A DNA stretch of 64,000 nucleotides from an uncultured bacterium. Its GTDB lineage: Bacteria; Verrucomicrobiota; Kiritimatiellia; PWTM01. Shown here one piece after another: positions 45,401-53,007 of this stretch. Below the pieces are notes generated by a model, which was given only the letters and a program-made list of their open reading frames with translations, was not told the DNA's origin and made no database searches. The translations under genes were made by a program, and so were the position numbers. The stretch is taken from positions 1-64,000 of the forward strand of contig CALLFZ010000031.1 of the NCBI GenBank assembly GCA_938010045.1, given 5' to 3'. Each line of letters starts with the position of its first letter. Position 1 is the stretch's first letter.

Positions 45401-45453
45401 AAGGTGCGGCGGCGGAATCGCCCACGGCCCAGACGGGGAGAGCTCCGGAATGA
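42439..45453 (+). CDS. P1B-type metal ATPase fused to an SPFH/HflK-like domain
   Basis: 1004 residues from the GTG at 42439, ten bases after GGAGG. Residues 1-640 are a complete heavy-metal P-type ATPase without an N-terminal metal-binding domain: LTGES (actuator, about 187), VACPCALVLATP (membrane metal site, about 282), FDKTGTLTQ (phosphorylation, about 327), SAHPLARAI (nucleotide domain), VGDGLNDAPALQ (about 527) and two last helices ending IWHQVGSLAVVLNSMRLL. His and Ser in the last helix are an atypical metal-site pattern, so the metal is not predicted. From about 650 a new anchor (WAVAATAAALLAWLGTGVVIVG) opens an SPFH domain (GEAAVVREFGRA, VHYRIRDPHAALFQ, DVTDVRLADVHPPVEV) with an Ala/Glu-rich coiled coil. 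It overlaps HflC by ATGA. Confidence 0.9.
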   Translation: MRSGAALRSGPMVEAPQHRPAHWDARRIAAARVALVGAGLLAYITGRWRAVAGWDAALLLTLAGGWPIYWRAASQLVRGRLTADLAVALAALGALYIGQPLAAAEVVFIMLLGELLEEATVARTRAGISALLRMRPATARVRRHGAELDVPVADLAAGDLVIVRPGELVPTDGRIENGTAAVDEHALTGESVPADRGPGDPVYEGSIPLDGSIEVRVERVGADTALGRMLCLVEAAAAARAPIQRLADRWAAWFVPIVVAIAAWVGWRTGDLVRAVAVLVVACPCALVLATPTAVVAAIGALARHGVLVKGGAALETLGRIRTLLFDKTGTLTQARLEVVEIVAASGEARETVLALAAAVEAGSAHPLARAIVAAAAARQSILPGAAGFRSHAGLGAEAAVGGEAVRVGSRRWFESLGVEIPTGLDEQARAAAERGLTLVWVARAGRAVGALAIADVVRPEAAAALHELEHLGLRRVRMLTGDHEAVARAVGRALGIADVRAQLLPADKIAEVRRAAAEGGPVAMVGDGLNDAPALQAADLGIAMADIGSDLAIESAGVVLVGGDLRKIPRAIETARRARRTIVENVLLFTVGFNVAGVAAAAAGWLPPVIAAIWHQVGSLAVVLNSMRLLIEPGTFRHRWMHWMEAARAHRRRWAVAATAAALLAWLGTGVVIVGPGEAAVVREFGRARAEPLPPGLWVHAPWPLGRRDIIRPAEVRRIEIGFRSDPTGVANEPPAYDWNVQHRGGRYVRVAAEAEVWTGDENLAEVKAVVHYRIRDPHAALFQIGRRDRDGRPVWDELVRRLAESALRTEASVSTVGGLMADGRVDIEARTRRRLAAMLDRLGGAFDVTDVRLADVHPPVEVVPAFREVAAAQEAREAAINEAQADALAQRAAARGEAAARTIGARGAATSRWTRAMGEAQRFTAVATAYAAAPEVVATRLRWETAEVALAGRPKWIVEAAATGGRRVLWLSADGRFEPTAGAPREGAAAESPTAQTGRAPE

Positions 45454-46367
45454 GCAGTGCGAAGCTCGGGTCCGGCGTCGTCGCCGCGGTGATCGTCATC
45501 GCGGCGGCTCGGATGCCGGTGTTCGTGGACGAGACGCAGTATGTGATCGTAACGCAATTTGGCCGGCCGGTGCGCGATCTGCCGCGCGCGGGCCTGCACT
45601 GGACCGCGCCGTGGCAGTCGGTACTGCGGCTCGACCGCCGGCTGCAGGTGTACGATCCGCGGCCGTCCGAGTTTCTCACGCGCGAAAAGAAGAATCTCGA
45701 TCTCGACCTGTTCGTGGTGTGGCGAATCGCGGAGCCCCGACGGTTTCTCGAAACGGTGATTGATGCGGCCGGCGCGGAGGCGCGGCTGCACGATCTGGTG
45801 TGGTCGGAGATGGCCGCCGAGGCGGGACGAAATTCGATGGAGGCCTTTGTCTCGACCAATACGGCGGAACATCGGCTGGACCGGATGGTCGCGGCGGTGG
45901 CGGAGCGATGCGCCGCGCGCGCGCGCGAAGCCTATGGAATTGAGATTGCGGACGTGCGCGTGAAGCGGGTGAATCTGCCCGCCCAGGTGCGCGAAAACGT
46001 GTTTCAGCGGATGCGGTCGGAACGCGCGCGCATCGCGCGGCAGTACCGCGCCGAGGGCGAGGAGGAGGCCATGCGGATCCGGGCCGAGGCCGACCGCGAG
46101 CGCACGGTGTTGCTGGCGCAGGCGGCGGCCGAGGCCGAGGAATTGCGGGGCCGAGCCGAGGCCGAGGCGACGCGCATTTACGCCGAGGCGCACCGGCGCG
46201 ATCCGGTGTTCTACGAACTCACGCGCAGCCTCGAGGCGGCGCGGCGGTTCCTCGACCCACAGACCACCCTGCTGCTGGCCTCGGATTCGCCGCTGCTGCG
46301 GCATTTGTTCGAAGGAGGGTTGGGGGCCCGCATGAACGCGCCGTCGTCGCAGGAGTCCGTGCGGTGA
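45450..46367 (+). CDS. HflC-like SPFH protein
   Basis: 305 residues starting in the ATGA overlap with the ATPase fusion. N-terminal anchor (SGVVAAVIVIAAARMPVFV), then an SPFH domain (YVIVTQFGRPVRDLPRAGLHWTAPWQSVLRLDRRLQVYDP, LDLDLFVVWRI, GIEIADVRVKRVNLP) and a coiled coil rich in Arg/Glu/Ala (RAEGEEEAMRIRAEADRERTV). This is the HflC arrangement; with HflK it forms a large membrane ring that in E. coli encloses the FtsH protease. No ftsH is in the window. Its C-terminal codons overlap the next start. Confidence 0.88.
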   Translation: MSSAKLGSGVVAAVIVIAAARMPVFVDETQYVIVTQFGRPVRDLPRAGLHWTAPWQSVLRLDRRLQVYDPRPSEFLTREKKNLDLDLFVVWRIAEPRRFLETVIDAAGAEARLHDLVWSEMAAEAGRNSMEAFVSTNTAEHRLDRMVAAVAERCAARAREAYGIEIADVRVKRVNLPAQVRENVFQRMRSERARIARQYRAEGEEEAMRIRAEADRERTVLLAQAAAEAEELRGRAEAEATRIYAEAHRRDPVFYELTRSLEAARRFLDPQTTLLLASDSPLLRHLFEGGLGARMNAPSSQESVR

Positions 46368-47338
46368 TGCATCGTGTCCCCTCGTACGAGCTGCCGCCGG
46401 GACGATTGCCGATCCGGTCCGAACTCCGGCGGCGGTTTCCGTGGGCGGGCCTCGTGCCGTTGGCTCTGCTCGGGTGGTTGTTGACGGGGCTATACACCGT
46501 GCAGCCCAACGAACAGGCGGTGGTGCAACGGATGGGACGGATGCTGCCGGAGCTGCGGGGGCCGGGGCTACACGTGGGTTTGCCGGCAGGCCTGGATCGC
46601 GTCAACCGCGTGCGGCTGCAGGAATTGCGCCGGGTCGCGATCGGACCGGCGGCGGCCGTGCGGGATACCGGGCGAGCCGGTGGAACGGCGGGAGAGCATC
46701 TCACCGGCGATCGCAATCTCGTGCGTATCGCTGGGGTGGTCCAGTACAGAATCCTGGAGCCGCGCGCCTACCTCTTCGGGTCTGCGGATCCAGCGGCGTT
46801 GGTGGGCGATCTGGCCGCAGCCGCGCTGGGGCGGGAGGTGGCCGTCGCCGATGTGGACTCGCTGCTGACGGTGGCGCGGCCGGCGCTGCAGGACGCGGTG
46901 CGGCAGCGCACGCAGGCGGCGGCAGACCAGCTCGGTCTGGGCGTCGTGGTGGTCGGCGTATCGCTCGAGGACATTTCGCCACCCGCCGAGGTGGCTGACG
47001 CATTTCGCGACGTCGCCGCGGCCCGGGAGGACCGGCAACGGGCGATCAACGAGGCCGAGGGGTACGCGGGCCGGCTCCTGCCGCGTGCGCGAGGCGAGGC
47101 AAATCAGATCCTTGCGGCCGCGCGGGGCGAGGCGGAGGATCGCGTGGTGCGCGCGCGGGGCGAGGCGGCGGCCTTCCTCGCAATGTGGGAGCGATACCGG
47201 GCGGATCCGGGCTCGACGGCGTTGCGGCTGGCCATGGAGGCGGCGGAGGAGATTCTGCCGCACCTGCGGATGATCGTGCTCGATGCGCGCGCGCGCCGGC
47301 GCGTGGACATCATTTTGCCGGAAAGCTCTCAGCCATGA
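46364..47338 (+). CDS. HflK-like SPFH protein
   Basis: 324 residues from the GTG at 46364; an ATG directly follows at 46367. Anchor (AGLVPLALLGWLLTGLYTVQPNE), then the HflK pattern (AVVQRMGRMLPELRGPGLHVGLPAGLDRVNRV, HLTGDRNLVRIAGVVQYRI, VVVVGVSLEDISPPAEVADAFRDVAAAREDRQRAINEA). The coiled coil ends in a strand (RMIVLDARAR). It is the third SPFH domain in a row, which suggests a mixed ring including the ATPase fusion. It overlaps the following gene by ATGA. Confidence 0.88.
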   Translation: MMHRVPSYELPPGRLPIRSELRRRFPWAGLVPLALLGWLLTGLYTVQPNEQAVVQRMGRMLPELRGPGLHVGLPAGLDRVNRVRLQELRRVAIGPAAAVRDTGRAGGTAGEHLTGDRNLVRIAGVVQYRILEPRAYLFGSADPAALVGDLAAAALGREVAVADVDSLLTVARPALQDAVRQRTQAAADQLGLGVVVVGVSLEDISPPAEVADAFRDVAAAREDRQRAINEAEGYAGRLLPRARGEANQILAAARGEAEDRVVRARGEAAAFLAMWERYRADPGSTALRLAMEAAEEILPHLRMIVLDARARRRVDIILPESSQP

Positions 47339-47790
47339 TCCGCGGTGCGGCATGGGTGGGCCGCGCAGTGCTGATGGCGGGCCTCGTGGTTTTCGCGATC
47401 TGGATCGCGGACCGGCCCACCGCCCGATCGCCGGAGGATGGGGTGGTGGCATGGTTCGACGCGATGGCGCGCGGCGATCTCGGCACCGCCATTCGCCTGA
47501 CGGCCGGCGAGCTGCGTCGGTCGCTCGAGTCGGAGCTTCGACAGGGATCCGCGGTTCGTCCACGGTCGGCGGATCGCGGCCTGGAGGGCGTGCGCGGTGT
47601 CGCAGTCCGACGTGTCGAATCTGACGGCGAAAACACCTCGGAGGTCGAGGTAGAGCTCGTGTTCGAGGACCGGAACGAACGGCAGCGCGCGCGCCTCGAG
47701 CGGCGCGGGCGCGGATGGGTGATCGTGGAATTCAGCGCCGCGGACCATGTGACCCCGCCGGTTCGCTACGGCACGCCGGCCTTCGATTGA
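47335..47790 (+). CDS. Small anchored protein closing the ATPase-SPFH operon
   Basis: 151 residues in ATGA overlap with hflK. One membrane anchor (AVLMAGLVVFAIWIADRP) and a small domain starting DGVVAWFDAMARGDLGTAIRL and ending VELVFEDRNERQRARLERRGRGWVIVEFSAAD. This helix-then-strands layout is like NTF2/DUF4878-type domains, which often bind small ligands or act as extracytoplasmic partners. The family is not firmly identified. Tight coupling implies a role with the SPFH complex. Confidence 0.6.
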   Translation: MIRGAAWVGRAVLMAGLVVFAIWIADRPTARSPEDGVVAWFDAMARGDLGTAIRLTAGELRRSLESELRQGSAVRPRSADRGLEGVRGVAVRRVESDGENTSEVEVELVFEDRNERQRARLERRGRGWVIVEFSAADHVTPPVRYGTPAFD

Positions 47791-48190
47791 TCCCGCATTT
47801 GGTCGGTCCCGGCGTTCGGTCGGGACGTCGCGGCCGACCGCGGTTGATTGCGCGGGCGCCGCAAAACGCAACGCAACTCTTCCCGCTCCCGGGTAACCGA
47901 GTGCTCGAGGCGGTCGAGCGGCGGCTCCCCATCCGCGGTGCACGTCGATGCGGTGCGTTTCGGCCGCATCGTCCCCTGGCATTCCCCGCTGGGAGGCGCC
48001 TCGGTGTTCCCAAGGATTGGACGACGTTCGCCGAAGAGCCTCCAAGGATTGGACGAAAGGGGCGATGCACCGTACGGGACCGGTGCGCGGCCAAGCCGAT
48101 GGAGCGGTTGGGGGATAAGCGGCCAATAGAGCTGCCGGCGAAGGGAATCTCGTTTGACCAAAAAGCCCCCGCGCCATTCGCCGGGTGCCT
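47791..48190. other. Gene-free gap upstream of the REP cluster
   Basis: The first 400 bases of a 1,080-base gap. No ORF with a plausible start or domain is seen on either strand. The only structured element is the paired dyad at 48008-48056. A hairpin terminator with a T-run is not visible after the operon. Confidence 0.5.
48008..48056. repeat. Paired dyad element, locus 2
   Basis: Two near-identical units, CCAAGGATTGGACGA at 48010-48024 and TCCAAGGATTGGACGA at 48041-48056, each containing the dyad CCAA-GGA-TTGG, with cores 32 bases apart. Read on the opposite strand (CGTCCAATCCTTGGA...CGTCCAATCCTTGG), they line up with the element at 26247-26296, including the 32-base spacing and a GGCT-like stretch after the first dyad. 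Confidence 0.6.
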
Positions 48191-48799
48191 CCCTGGGGAC
48201 AGGCGGCAGGGGACAGGTACATCGCAAGCGGCCGTTGGGGAGAGGCACGTGCCGTCGGCGGGCACCTGGAGTCAGGCGCCTCGCGTCAGCCGCCCTGGAG
48301 CCGCCCGTTATGGGGACAGGCAGCTCGTTGCGTCATGGTCCGTTATGGGGACAGGCACCTTTTGGGGTGCAGCTTGGGGCGCAGCGGGCGGAGTGGGCGC
48401 AAGGGCGCAGTGAACCGGATGGGGTTGCCGCGGCGCTGGCGCAGATTGGGGACAGGAACAATACCGACCTCACGTGCTCAAAGGCGAGCGGCCAGGTGCC
48501 TGTCCCCCCGTCCGCTGCCTTCGCGCGCGATTGGGGACAGGCACCAGCGCCGACGCTGCAACCATCGTTTTTGCAATCTACTGCGATTTTTTGTCTGGTG
48601 CCTGTCCCCATTGCGCCGGCCTGCAAGCGTGGATTGATCGAGCGCCGATTTGCCTTGCTCGCGTGTAAGCGGGGTTCTCTTCCCGGCGACCGGCGGCTGG
48701 GAGGGAGCGGCCAGGGGCCAGGTGCCTGTCCCCGGTCCCCGGTGCCTGTCCCCGGTCCCCCGGTCCGCTGCCTTCGCGCGCGATTGGGGACAGGCACCA
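48191..48799. repeat. REP/BIME cluster (GGTGCCTGTCCCC family)
   Basis: At least nine copies of GGTGCCTGTCCCC or its complement GGGGACAGGCACC, some degenerate, lie here. Positions include 48346-48359, 48494-48506, 48532-48545, 48597-48610, 48721-48733, 48741-48753 and 48784-48798. Two copies form head-to-head units enclosing TCCGCTGCCTTCGCGCGCGATT, almost identical at about 48511 and 48764, the structure of a BIME (paired REP). A 20-base tandem duplication (GGTGCCTGTCCCCGGTCCCC) occurs at 48721-48760. This motif type is known in other bacteria, where it is moved by a REP-associated tyrosine transposase; none is present in this window. Confidence 0.85.
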
Positions 48800-48870
48800 G
48801 GAACGCCAGGAACGAGGAATCCAGAGCGCAATCGGCTCCGCGCGGCGGATTGCAGTGGCCGTGGGTGGAG

Positions 48871-50184
48871 CTAGGGTGGCAGGACGGAGTCGAACAGCGC
48901 GGCGTCGCGTCGAATCAAGGCTTCGACTTCGTCGTCCCCCGTGCGTGAGGCGTCGCCCGTCGCTTCCGCAGCGGCGATCGCCTCGAGGTCGTCGAGGCGC
49001 CGTTCCACGAGATCAAGCCGCCGGAGCATCGGGCCGCGGCGCAGACGGTGGGCAAGCCGCGCGAGCGGGCTGGTCTCGGCCTGGATCAGCGCGGCAAGAA
49101 CGCTGCGCAGGTCTGCCGCGATCTCGAGCAGGTCCGGATCGTTGCCGAGTGGAACGCGGTTCATCGCCGAATGCATCTGGGCGGCGAGCGGCGGAACCCA
49201 GGCGGCGCCATCCGCTCGGACCAAATCGCGGGGGTGGAGAGGCACGGGCGTGTCTGGCGGGAGGGCCAGCGGAATTTCGCCGCGCGAGAGGGTGATCGCC
49301 TCGCGCAGGCGCGCGATGCGGCGTTCGCGCGGCTCGGCCCACGGCGCTTCGATGCGGCGAAGACCGGCGAGGGCCAGATCCCACATCTGGGCGAGGTCGC
49401 GAGCCGACCAAGCTGGATTGATCGCAGTGGCGAGCTCCGCCGGTCCCATCGGCGTACCGGTGGCGGCGGACCGTAAAATGCGATCGGCGAGCTTGGGGAA
49501 GTTCGGGAATCGTCGGAGCCAGGCCATGAACGCCGTGAGAAAGGGAAGGGAGTGTTCGTCGGCCCGGCCCATTTCGATGGCCAGCAGCGTGTCCAGCGGA
49601 GGGTCGCGTGCGGCGGCCCATTCCGCGGCGGCATGGCGAAGCCAGGCCTGACGGGGCGCGGGGTAGAGTGTGCCGGCCAAGCCTGCCGCGAACCATTCGG
49701 GAGCCCACCGCGGTGTCGAGTTGGCGTCGTCCGGCGCCTGGCGTTTGGATACGTGCCGGCCGGTCATTCCGGCCACGATACCGACGAGAATCACGGAGGG
49801 CGGTAGTTCCTCCGGTTGGACGAGCCGAAGTGTTCGGCCCATGCCGCGCGTGTCGAGGTCGGCCTCGCGGATCGCGCGCGGGGGGCCCGCCTCCGGCCCG
49901 CGTTCCACAATGACCAGCCAGGGCCGGCCAGGCGGGGAGGGCAGTGGTTCAGCGAGCGTTTCTTCGATGCGCCGGGCGAGGTCTTCGAGTAGTGCGAGCA
50001 ACGGCGTATCACGGGCGCGGTCCGGGGTCCGCAGCGCAAACCGTCGCGAGGCGCTGAAGAGAACCTCGGAGGACGCCGTCGCTGGTGGCGTTGAGGTGGG
50101 GGCGGCGGGCGAGCCCAGCGCGGCGGCGGCCAGCACGGTCTCAACGGCGCGGCGGCGTATCCACGACCAGCGTGACGGGGCCAT
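48871..50184 (-). CDS. Secreted or anchored protein of unknown function
   Basis: 437 residues. The N-terminus (RRRAVETVLAAAALGSPAAPTS) could be a signal peptide. Visible features are a Trp-containing segment (RWAPEWFAAGLAGTLYPAPRQAWLRHAAAEWAAARD), which resembles the helical region of secreted gluzincin-type proteins but has no HExxH, and a C-terminal helical region (LRRLDLVERRLDDLEAIAAAEA) likely to be a coiled coil. An inactive peptidase-like protein is possible but not shown. The start overlaps the dtd gene by 44 bases; a later GTG start would remove the overlap. Confidence 0.5.
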   Translation of the reverse strand: MAPSRWSWIRRRAVETVLAAAALGSPAAPTSTPPATASSEVLFSASRRFALRTPDRARDTPLLALLEDLARRIEETLAEPLPSPPGRPWLVIVERGPEAGPPRAIREADLDTRGMGRTLRLVQPEELPPSVILVGIVAGMTGRHVSKRQAPDDANSTPRWAPEWFAAGLAGTLYPAPRQAWLRHAAAEWAAARDPPLDTLLAIEMGRADEHSLPFLTAFMAWLRRFPNFPKLADRILRSAATGTPMGPAELATAINPAWSARDLAQMWDLALAGLRRIEAPWAEPRERRIARLREAITLSRGEIPLALPPDTPVPLHPRDLVRADGAAWVPPLAAQMHSAMNRVPLGNDPDLLEIAADLRSVLAALIQAETSPLARLAHRLRRGPMLRRLDLVERRLDDLEAIAAAEATGDASRTGDDEVEALIRRDAALFDSVLPP

Positions 50185-50590
50185 CGTTCGTCAGGTGCAC
50201 CTGCATTCGGGCGCGGAAGACACCCGTGCGGACTTCGGCACCTTCGGCGCGGAGAGCCTCCACAAAGCGAAGGTACAGCATCTCGGCGACTTCCGGGGGT
50301 GCGGCGTCGATGAAGGAGGGGCGGTGGCCGCCCCGACAGTCGGCGAGCAGCGTAAACTGGCTCACGACGAGCCACTGCGCTCCGACGGCACGGGCGTCGA
50401 GGTTCATGCGGCCCTCGGAATCGTCAAAGATGCGGAGGCGTCCAATCTTGCGCGCGAGCCAATGGGCGTCCTCGGCGGTGTCGCCCTGACCGATCCCGAG
50501 CAACACCAGCCCGCCGGCTTCGATGTGGGCCACGATCCGGTCGTCCACCTCGACGGCAGCGCGGCGGACGCGCTGGACGACGGCGCGCAT
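50141..50590 (-). CDS. dtd: D-aminoacyl-tRNA deacylase
   Basis: 149 residues, the standard length. It removes D-amino acids (and glycine from tRNA-Ala) wrongly loaded on tRNA. The two diagnostic motifs are present: SQFTLLAD (active site) and NDGPVTL (the Gly-Pro cross-subunit motif). The start MRAVVQRVRRAAVEVD is typical. The start codon overlaps the stop of the preceding ABC-class ATPase gene (TGATG), so it is translationally coupled to it. Confidence 0.95.
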   Translation of the reverse strand: MRAVVQRVRRAAVEVDDRIVAHIEAGGLVLLGIGQGDTAEDAHWLARKIGRLRIFDDSEGRMNLDARAVGAQWLVVSQFTLLADCRGGHRPSFIDAAPPEVAEMLYLRFVEALRAEGAEVRTGVFRARMQVHLTNDGPVTLVVDTPPRR

Positions 50591-52275
50591 CAGGCGCTCG
50601 GTGGTTCGCGCAACAGGCGGAGGCTGGGCAGCCGATTCAACGCGGCGGCGATCTCGTAGCGGCGTGGTCGGGCGAGATCGCCACGCAGGTCGCGCGAGAG
50701 CATGTCGAGGCCCTCGGTCGCGAGATCTTCCTCGAGCAGATCGAGCAATTCGGCGACGGTCTTCGGTTCGTCGAGGTGGCGCAGCCGCGCGTGGTAGAGC
50801 AGTAGGCCGATCGCGTTCACCTGCGCAATATCCACGAGTTGGGGCACGCCGCTCAGGTCCACGCGGTAGCGGCCGAACTGCAACGTGTGCGGGTCGGGCG
50901 CGGAGATCACGGCCTCCTCGGCGCCGAGCGACGGGTCGATGCTGCTCGGGATGATCCAGCGTGTTTTTTCGGTCACCGACGGCAGCGGGGGCAGCGAGCC
51001 GCTCATCGGGTTGTCGCGGCCGAGCGTTCGTGCGTCGGAGGTGACGTCCCGAATTTCGCCGTTCTCGAGGAACAGCACCGTGTCGGCGATGCCGAGAAAT
51101 TCACGCGCGTGAGCGAACGCGCCGATCACGAGCGACACGCGCAAATCGTTCGCGATCTCCCGCGCCCGGTTCGCGAGCGAGAGGAACGTCGGCGCCGCCG
51201 TGGGGCGGAGGCCGCCGAGGCGGACATCACCGGCGAGGAAGGCCGGATCGCTGCTGGCTTCGTCCACGACAAGGGCTTGGGCGCCGGCGAGAATCGCCTC
51301 GATCACACCGGCCATTTGCGATTCAGCCGGCGCGGCGTGATCCGAGCTGAACGGGCTCGCACGCGTACCGACGCCGTCGCCGAAGGGGGAGAGGTCCACG
51401 TGGCGAACGGGCCGGCCGGGATCCGCATCCACGCGAACGACGTCGGGGATCGCGACGATGCGCTCGCGCCCATCGCCGGGGATGTGGTTGAAGGCGCCTT
51501 CGGCGATGGCCGAAACGAGCGCCTGCCGCCCCGAGTGTGGATCTCCAATGATGAGCGTGATGCCAGTGGGAACCCCTAGGCCGCGCAGCGTGCCCGAGTT
51601 GGGCACGTCCATCTCGGTGAGGCCCGAGCTCGGCAGTCTGAGCGGCGGCGCGGCCGGATCGGGGCGGGCCCCTTCACCGATTAATGCGACCAGTCCGCGA
51701 CGAATCAGCTGGCGCCGCGCCTGTTCGGCATCCTCCATCAGATTGACGAACGCGTTGAGGTCCTCGCCATCGAGGTAGCAGTGGATCAACGCGTCGTTCA
51801 CGATCACGGGCAGGTCGTAAAAGAAGACGCGCTCCGCGACGTCCGAGTCCACCATGCCATCCCGCAGTGGCAGACGGACCGTGATTCGGGCCTCGACATA
51901 GTCGGGCGCGGCCAGAATCAAGGACCTGGGCAGCACCTGGCGACCGATCGGCGGCAGGAGAATGGCGGGCGCAGCCAATCCGGCGCCGGTGGAGCGCCGC
52001 CGGGTGACGGCGTCGGCGAGGCGGCGGCCGAGGTAGTCCTCGAGCGCGGTGCGACGCATGGGAGTGGACATCAGGTGGGCGGGAAAGCCGGCGATGATCT
52101 GGGGGACGTGCACCACGACCACCCCCTCCACCTCGCCGCGCAACACCGTGGGCGCGCGCCGCAAGTGAATCACGAAGCGGGCGAAGTCGTAGTCGCCCAC
52201 CAGCCGGCTGTACTCAACGGCCGGAAGGCCATGGATGGCTCGCAGGACACTCAAAAACTCACGCTTGTCTTTCAT
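50590..52275 (-). CDS. ABC-class ATPase family protein with eroded P-loop
   Basis: 561 residues from the ATG at 52275 (MKDKREFL); the track start at 52302 adds nine. It matches the predicted ABC-class ATPase family (PF09818-like): an N-terminal domain with YDFARFVIHLRRAP, then GVPTGITLIIGDPHSGRQALVSAI, FNHIPGDGRERIVAIPDVVRVDA, VRHVDLSPFGDG, SSDHAAPAESQMAGVIEAILAGAQALVVDEASSD and IADTVLFLENGEIRDVTSDAR. Relatives have a Walker A of the GGGFHGKST type. Here it is GDPHSGRQA, so the key Lys is Arg and the Ser/Thr is lost, while the Walker B VVDEAS is intact. ATP hydrolysis is therefore doubtful. It is followed by dtd in one-base overlap. Confidence 0.82.
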   Translation of the reverse strand: MKDKREFLSVLRAIHGLPAVEYSRLVGDYDFARFVIHLRRAPTVLRGEVEGVVVVHVPQIIAGFPAHLMSTPMRRTALEDYLGRRLADAVTRRRSTGAGLAAPAILLPPIGRQVLPRSLILAAPDYVEARITVRLPLRDGMVDSDVAERVFFYDLPVIVNDALIHCYLDGEDLNAFVNLMEDAEQARRQLIRRGLVALIGEGARPDPAAPPLRLPSSGLTEMDVPNSGTLRGLGVPTGITLIIGDPHSGRQALVSAIAEGAFNHIPGDGRERIVAIPDVVRVDADPGRPVRHVDLSPFGDGVGTRASPFSSDHAAPAESQMAGVIEAILAGAQALVVDEASSDPAFLAGDVRLGGLRPTAAPTFLSLANRAREIANDLRVSLVIGAFAHAREFLGIADTVLFLENGEIRDVTSDARTLGRDNPMSGSLPPLPSVTEKTRWIIPSSIDPSLGAEEAVISAPDPHTLQFGRYRVDLSGVPQLVDIAQVNAIGLLLYHARLRHLDEPKTVAELLDLLEEDLATEGLDMLSRDLRGDLARPRRYEIAAALNRLPSLRLLREPPSA

Positions 52276-52298
52276 GGTGGATGCGTTCTCCCAGAGCC

Positions 52299-53006
52299 TC
52301 AACGGGCCGCCAGCGCGACACGCACCTTTCCCTCACCCAGATCAAGTCGCCGGACCGCCCGCACCAATCGCAGCTCACGCTCCAAACCGGCCAACACTTG
52401 CTGAAACTTTTCGGCCGCCCACCTTCGTGCACCCTCAGTCGGAAGGTTCAGATGACCGAGCCTCGCGTAGTAGAGGCCAAACCGCGCGCCGGATTCATCG
52501 GCGGAGGGGATGCCCTTGACTTCGAAAGTGAGCCGGACGGGGCCCCAGGTGCCGGCCAAGATCGCGCGCATCCGGTCGGGTCGGGTCTCCACGACGAGCG
52601 CCTTCAGTGAGATCGTGAAGGTTCCCCCCCCGCCCGTAGCGGCGGACTCGCTGATCCGCCACGCGAGGTAGTTGTTCAGTGCCTCATCCGCGATCGTCTC
52701 TACGACGGTCCCCCGCTGCTGCAGGGTGCGCTCGATTTCGATCAACCGCTGGCCAAATCTCTCGGCCTGGACGGCGTTGAACTGTGGCTCCGCCACCGGC
52801 AGCGGCCAGCAGATCAGCGCGATCGAGCCGAATATCGCAACCAGCACGGCGGCGCGTACGAGCGCCATGAGCCAGTGCCCAATCGGGAGGGATGCCCGAC
52901 GCTGGCGCACCGCCGGCGCGACCATACGAGCGCCACACTTGACGCAAAACATTCCGACGGTCGTATTTTCATGGCCGCACTGGGGGCAGATGAGGGAGGA
53001 AGGCAT
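52299..53006 (-). CDS. Zinc-ribbon membrane protein of unknown function
   Basis: 235 residues from the ATG at 53006; the track ORF begins 63 codons upstream within fmdB sequence. It begins with a four-Cys zinc ribbon (CPQCGHENTTVGMFCVKCG), then one membrane helix (LVRAAVLVAIFGSIALICWPL), then an extracytoplasmic domain of about 150 residues (IADEALNNYLAWRI, TFTISLKALVVETRPDRMRAILAGTWGPVRLTFEVKGIP) resembling lipid-binding-like domains with long strands. The start lies one base after the FmdB stop, so both are co-transcribed. Confidence 0.7.
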   Translation of the reverse strand: MPSSLICPQCGHENTTVGMFCVKCGARMVAPAVRQRRASLPIGHWLMALVRAAVLVAIFGSIALICWPLPVAEPQFNAVQAERFGQRLIEIERTLQQRGTVVETIADEALNNYLAWRISESAATGGGGTFTISLKALVVETRPDRMRAILAGTWGPVRLTFEVKGIPSADESGARFGLYYARLGHLNLPTEGARRWAAEKFQQVLAGLERELRLVRAVRRLDLGEGKVRVALAAR

Positions 53007-53007
53007 G

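Noticed and set aside
48191-48799. CRISPR-like array of repeated 13-mers
   Set aside because: The motifs alternate in orientation, have irregular spacing and share their spacers, which is the structure of REP/BIME elements; no cas genes are near.
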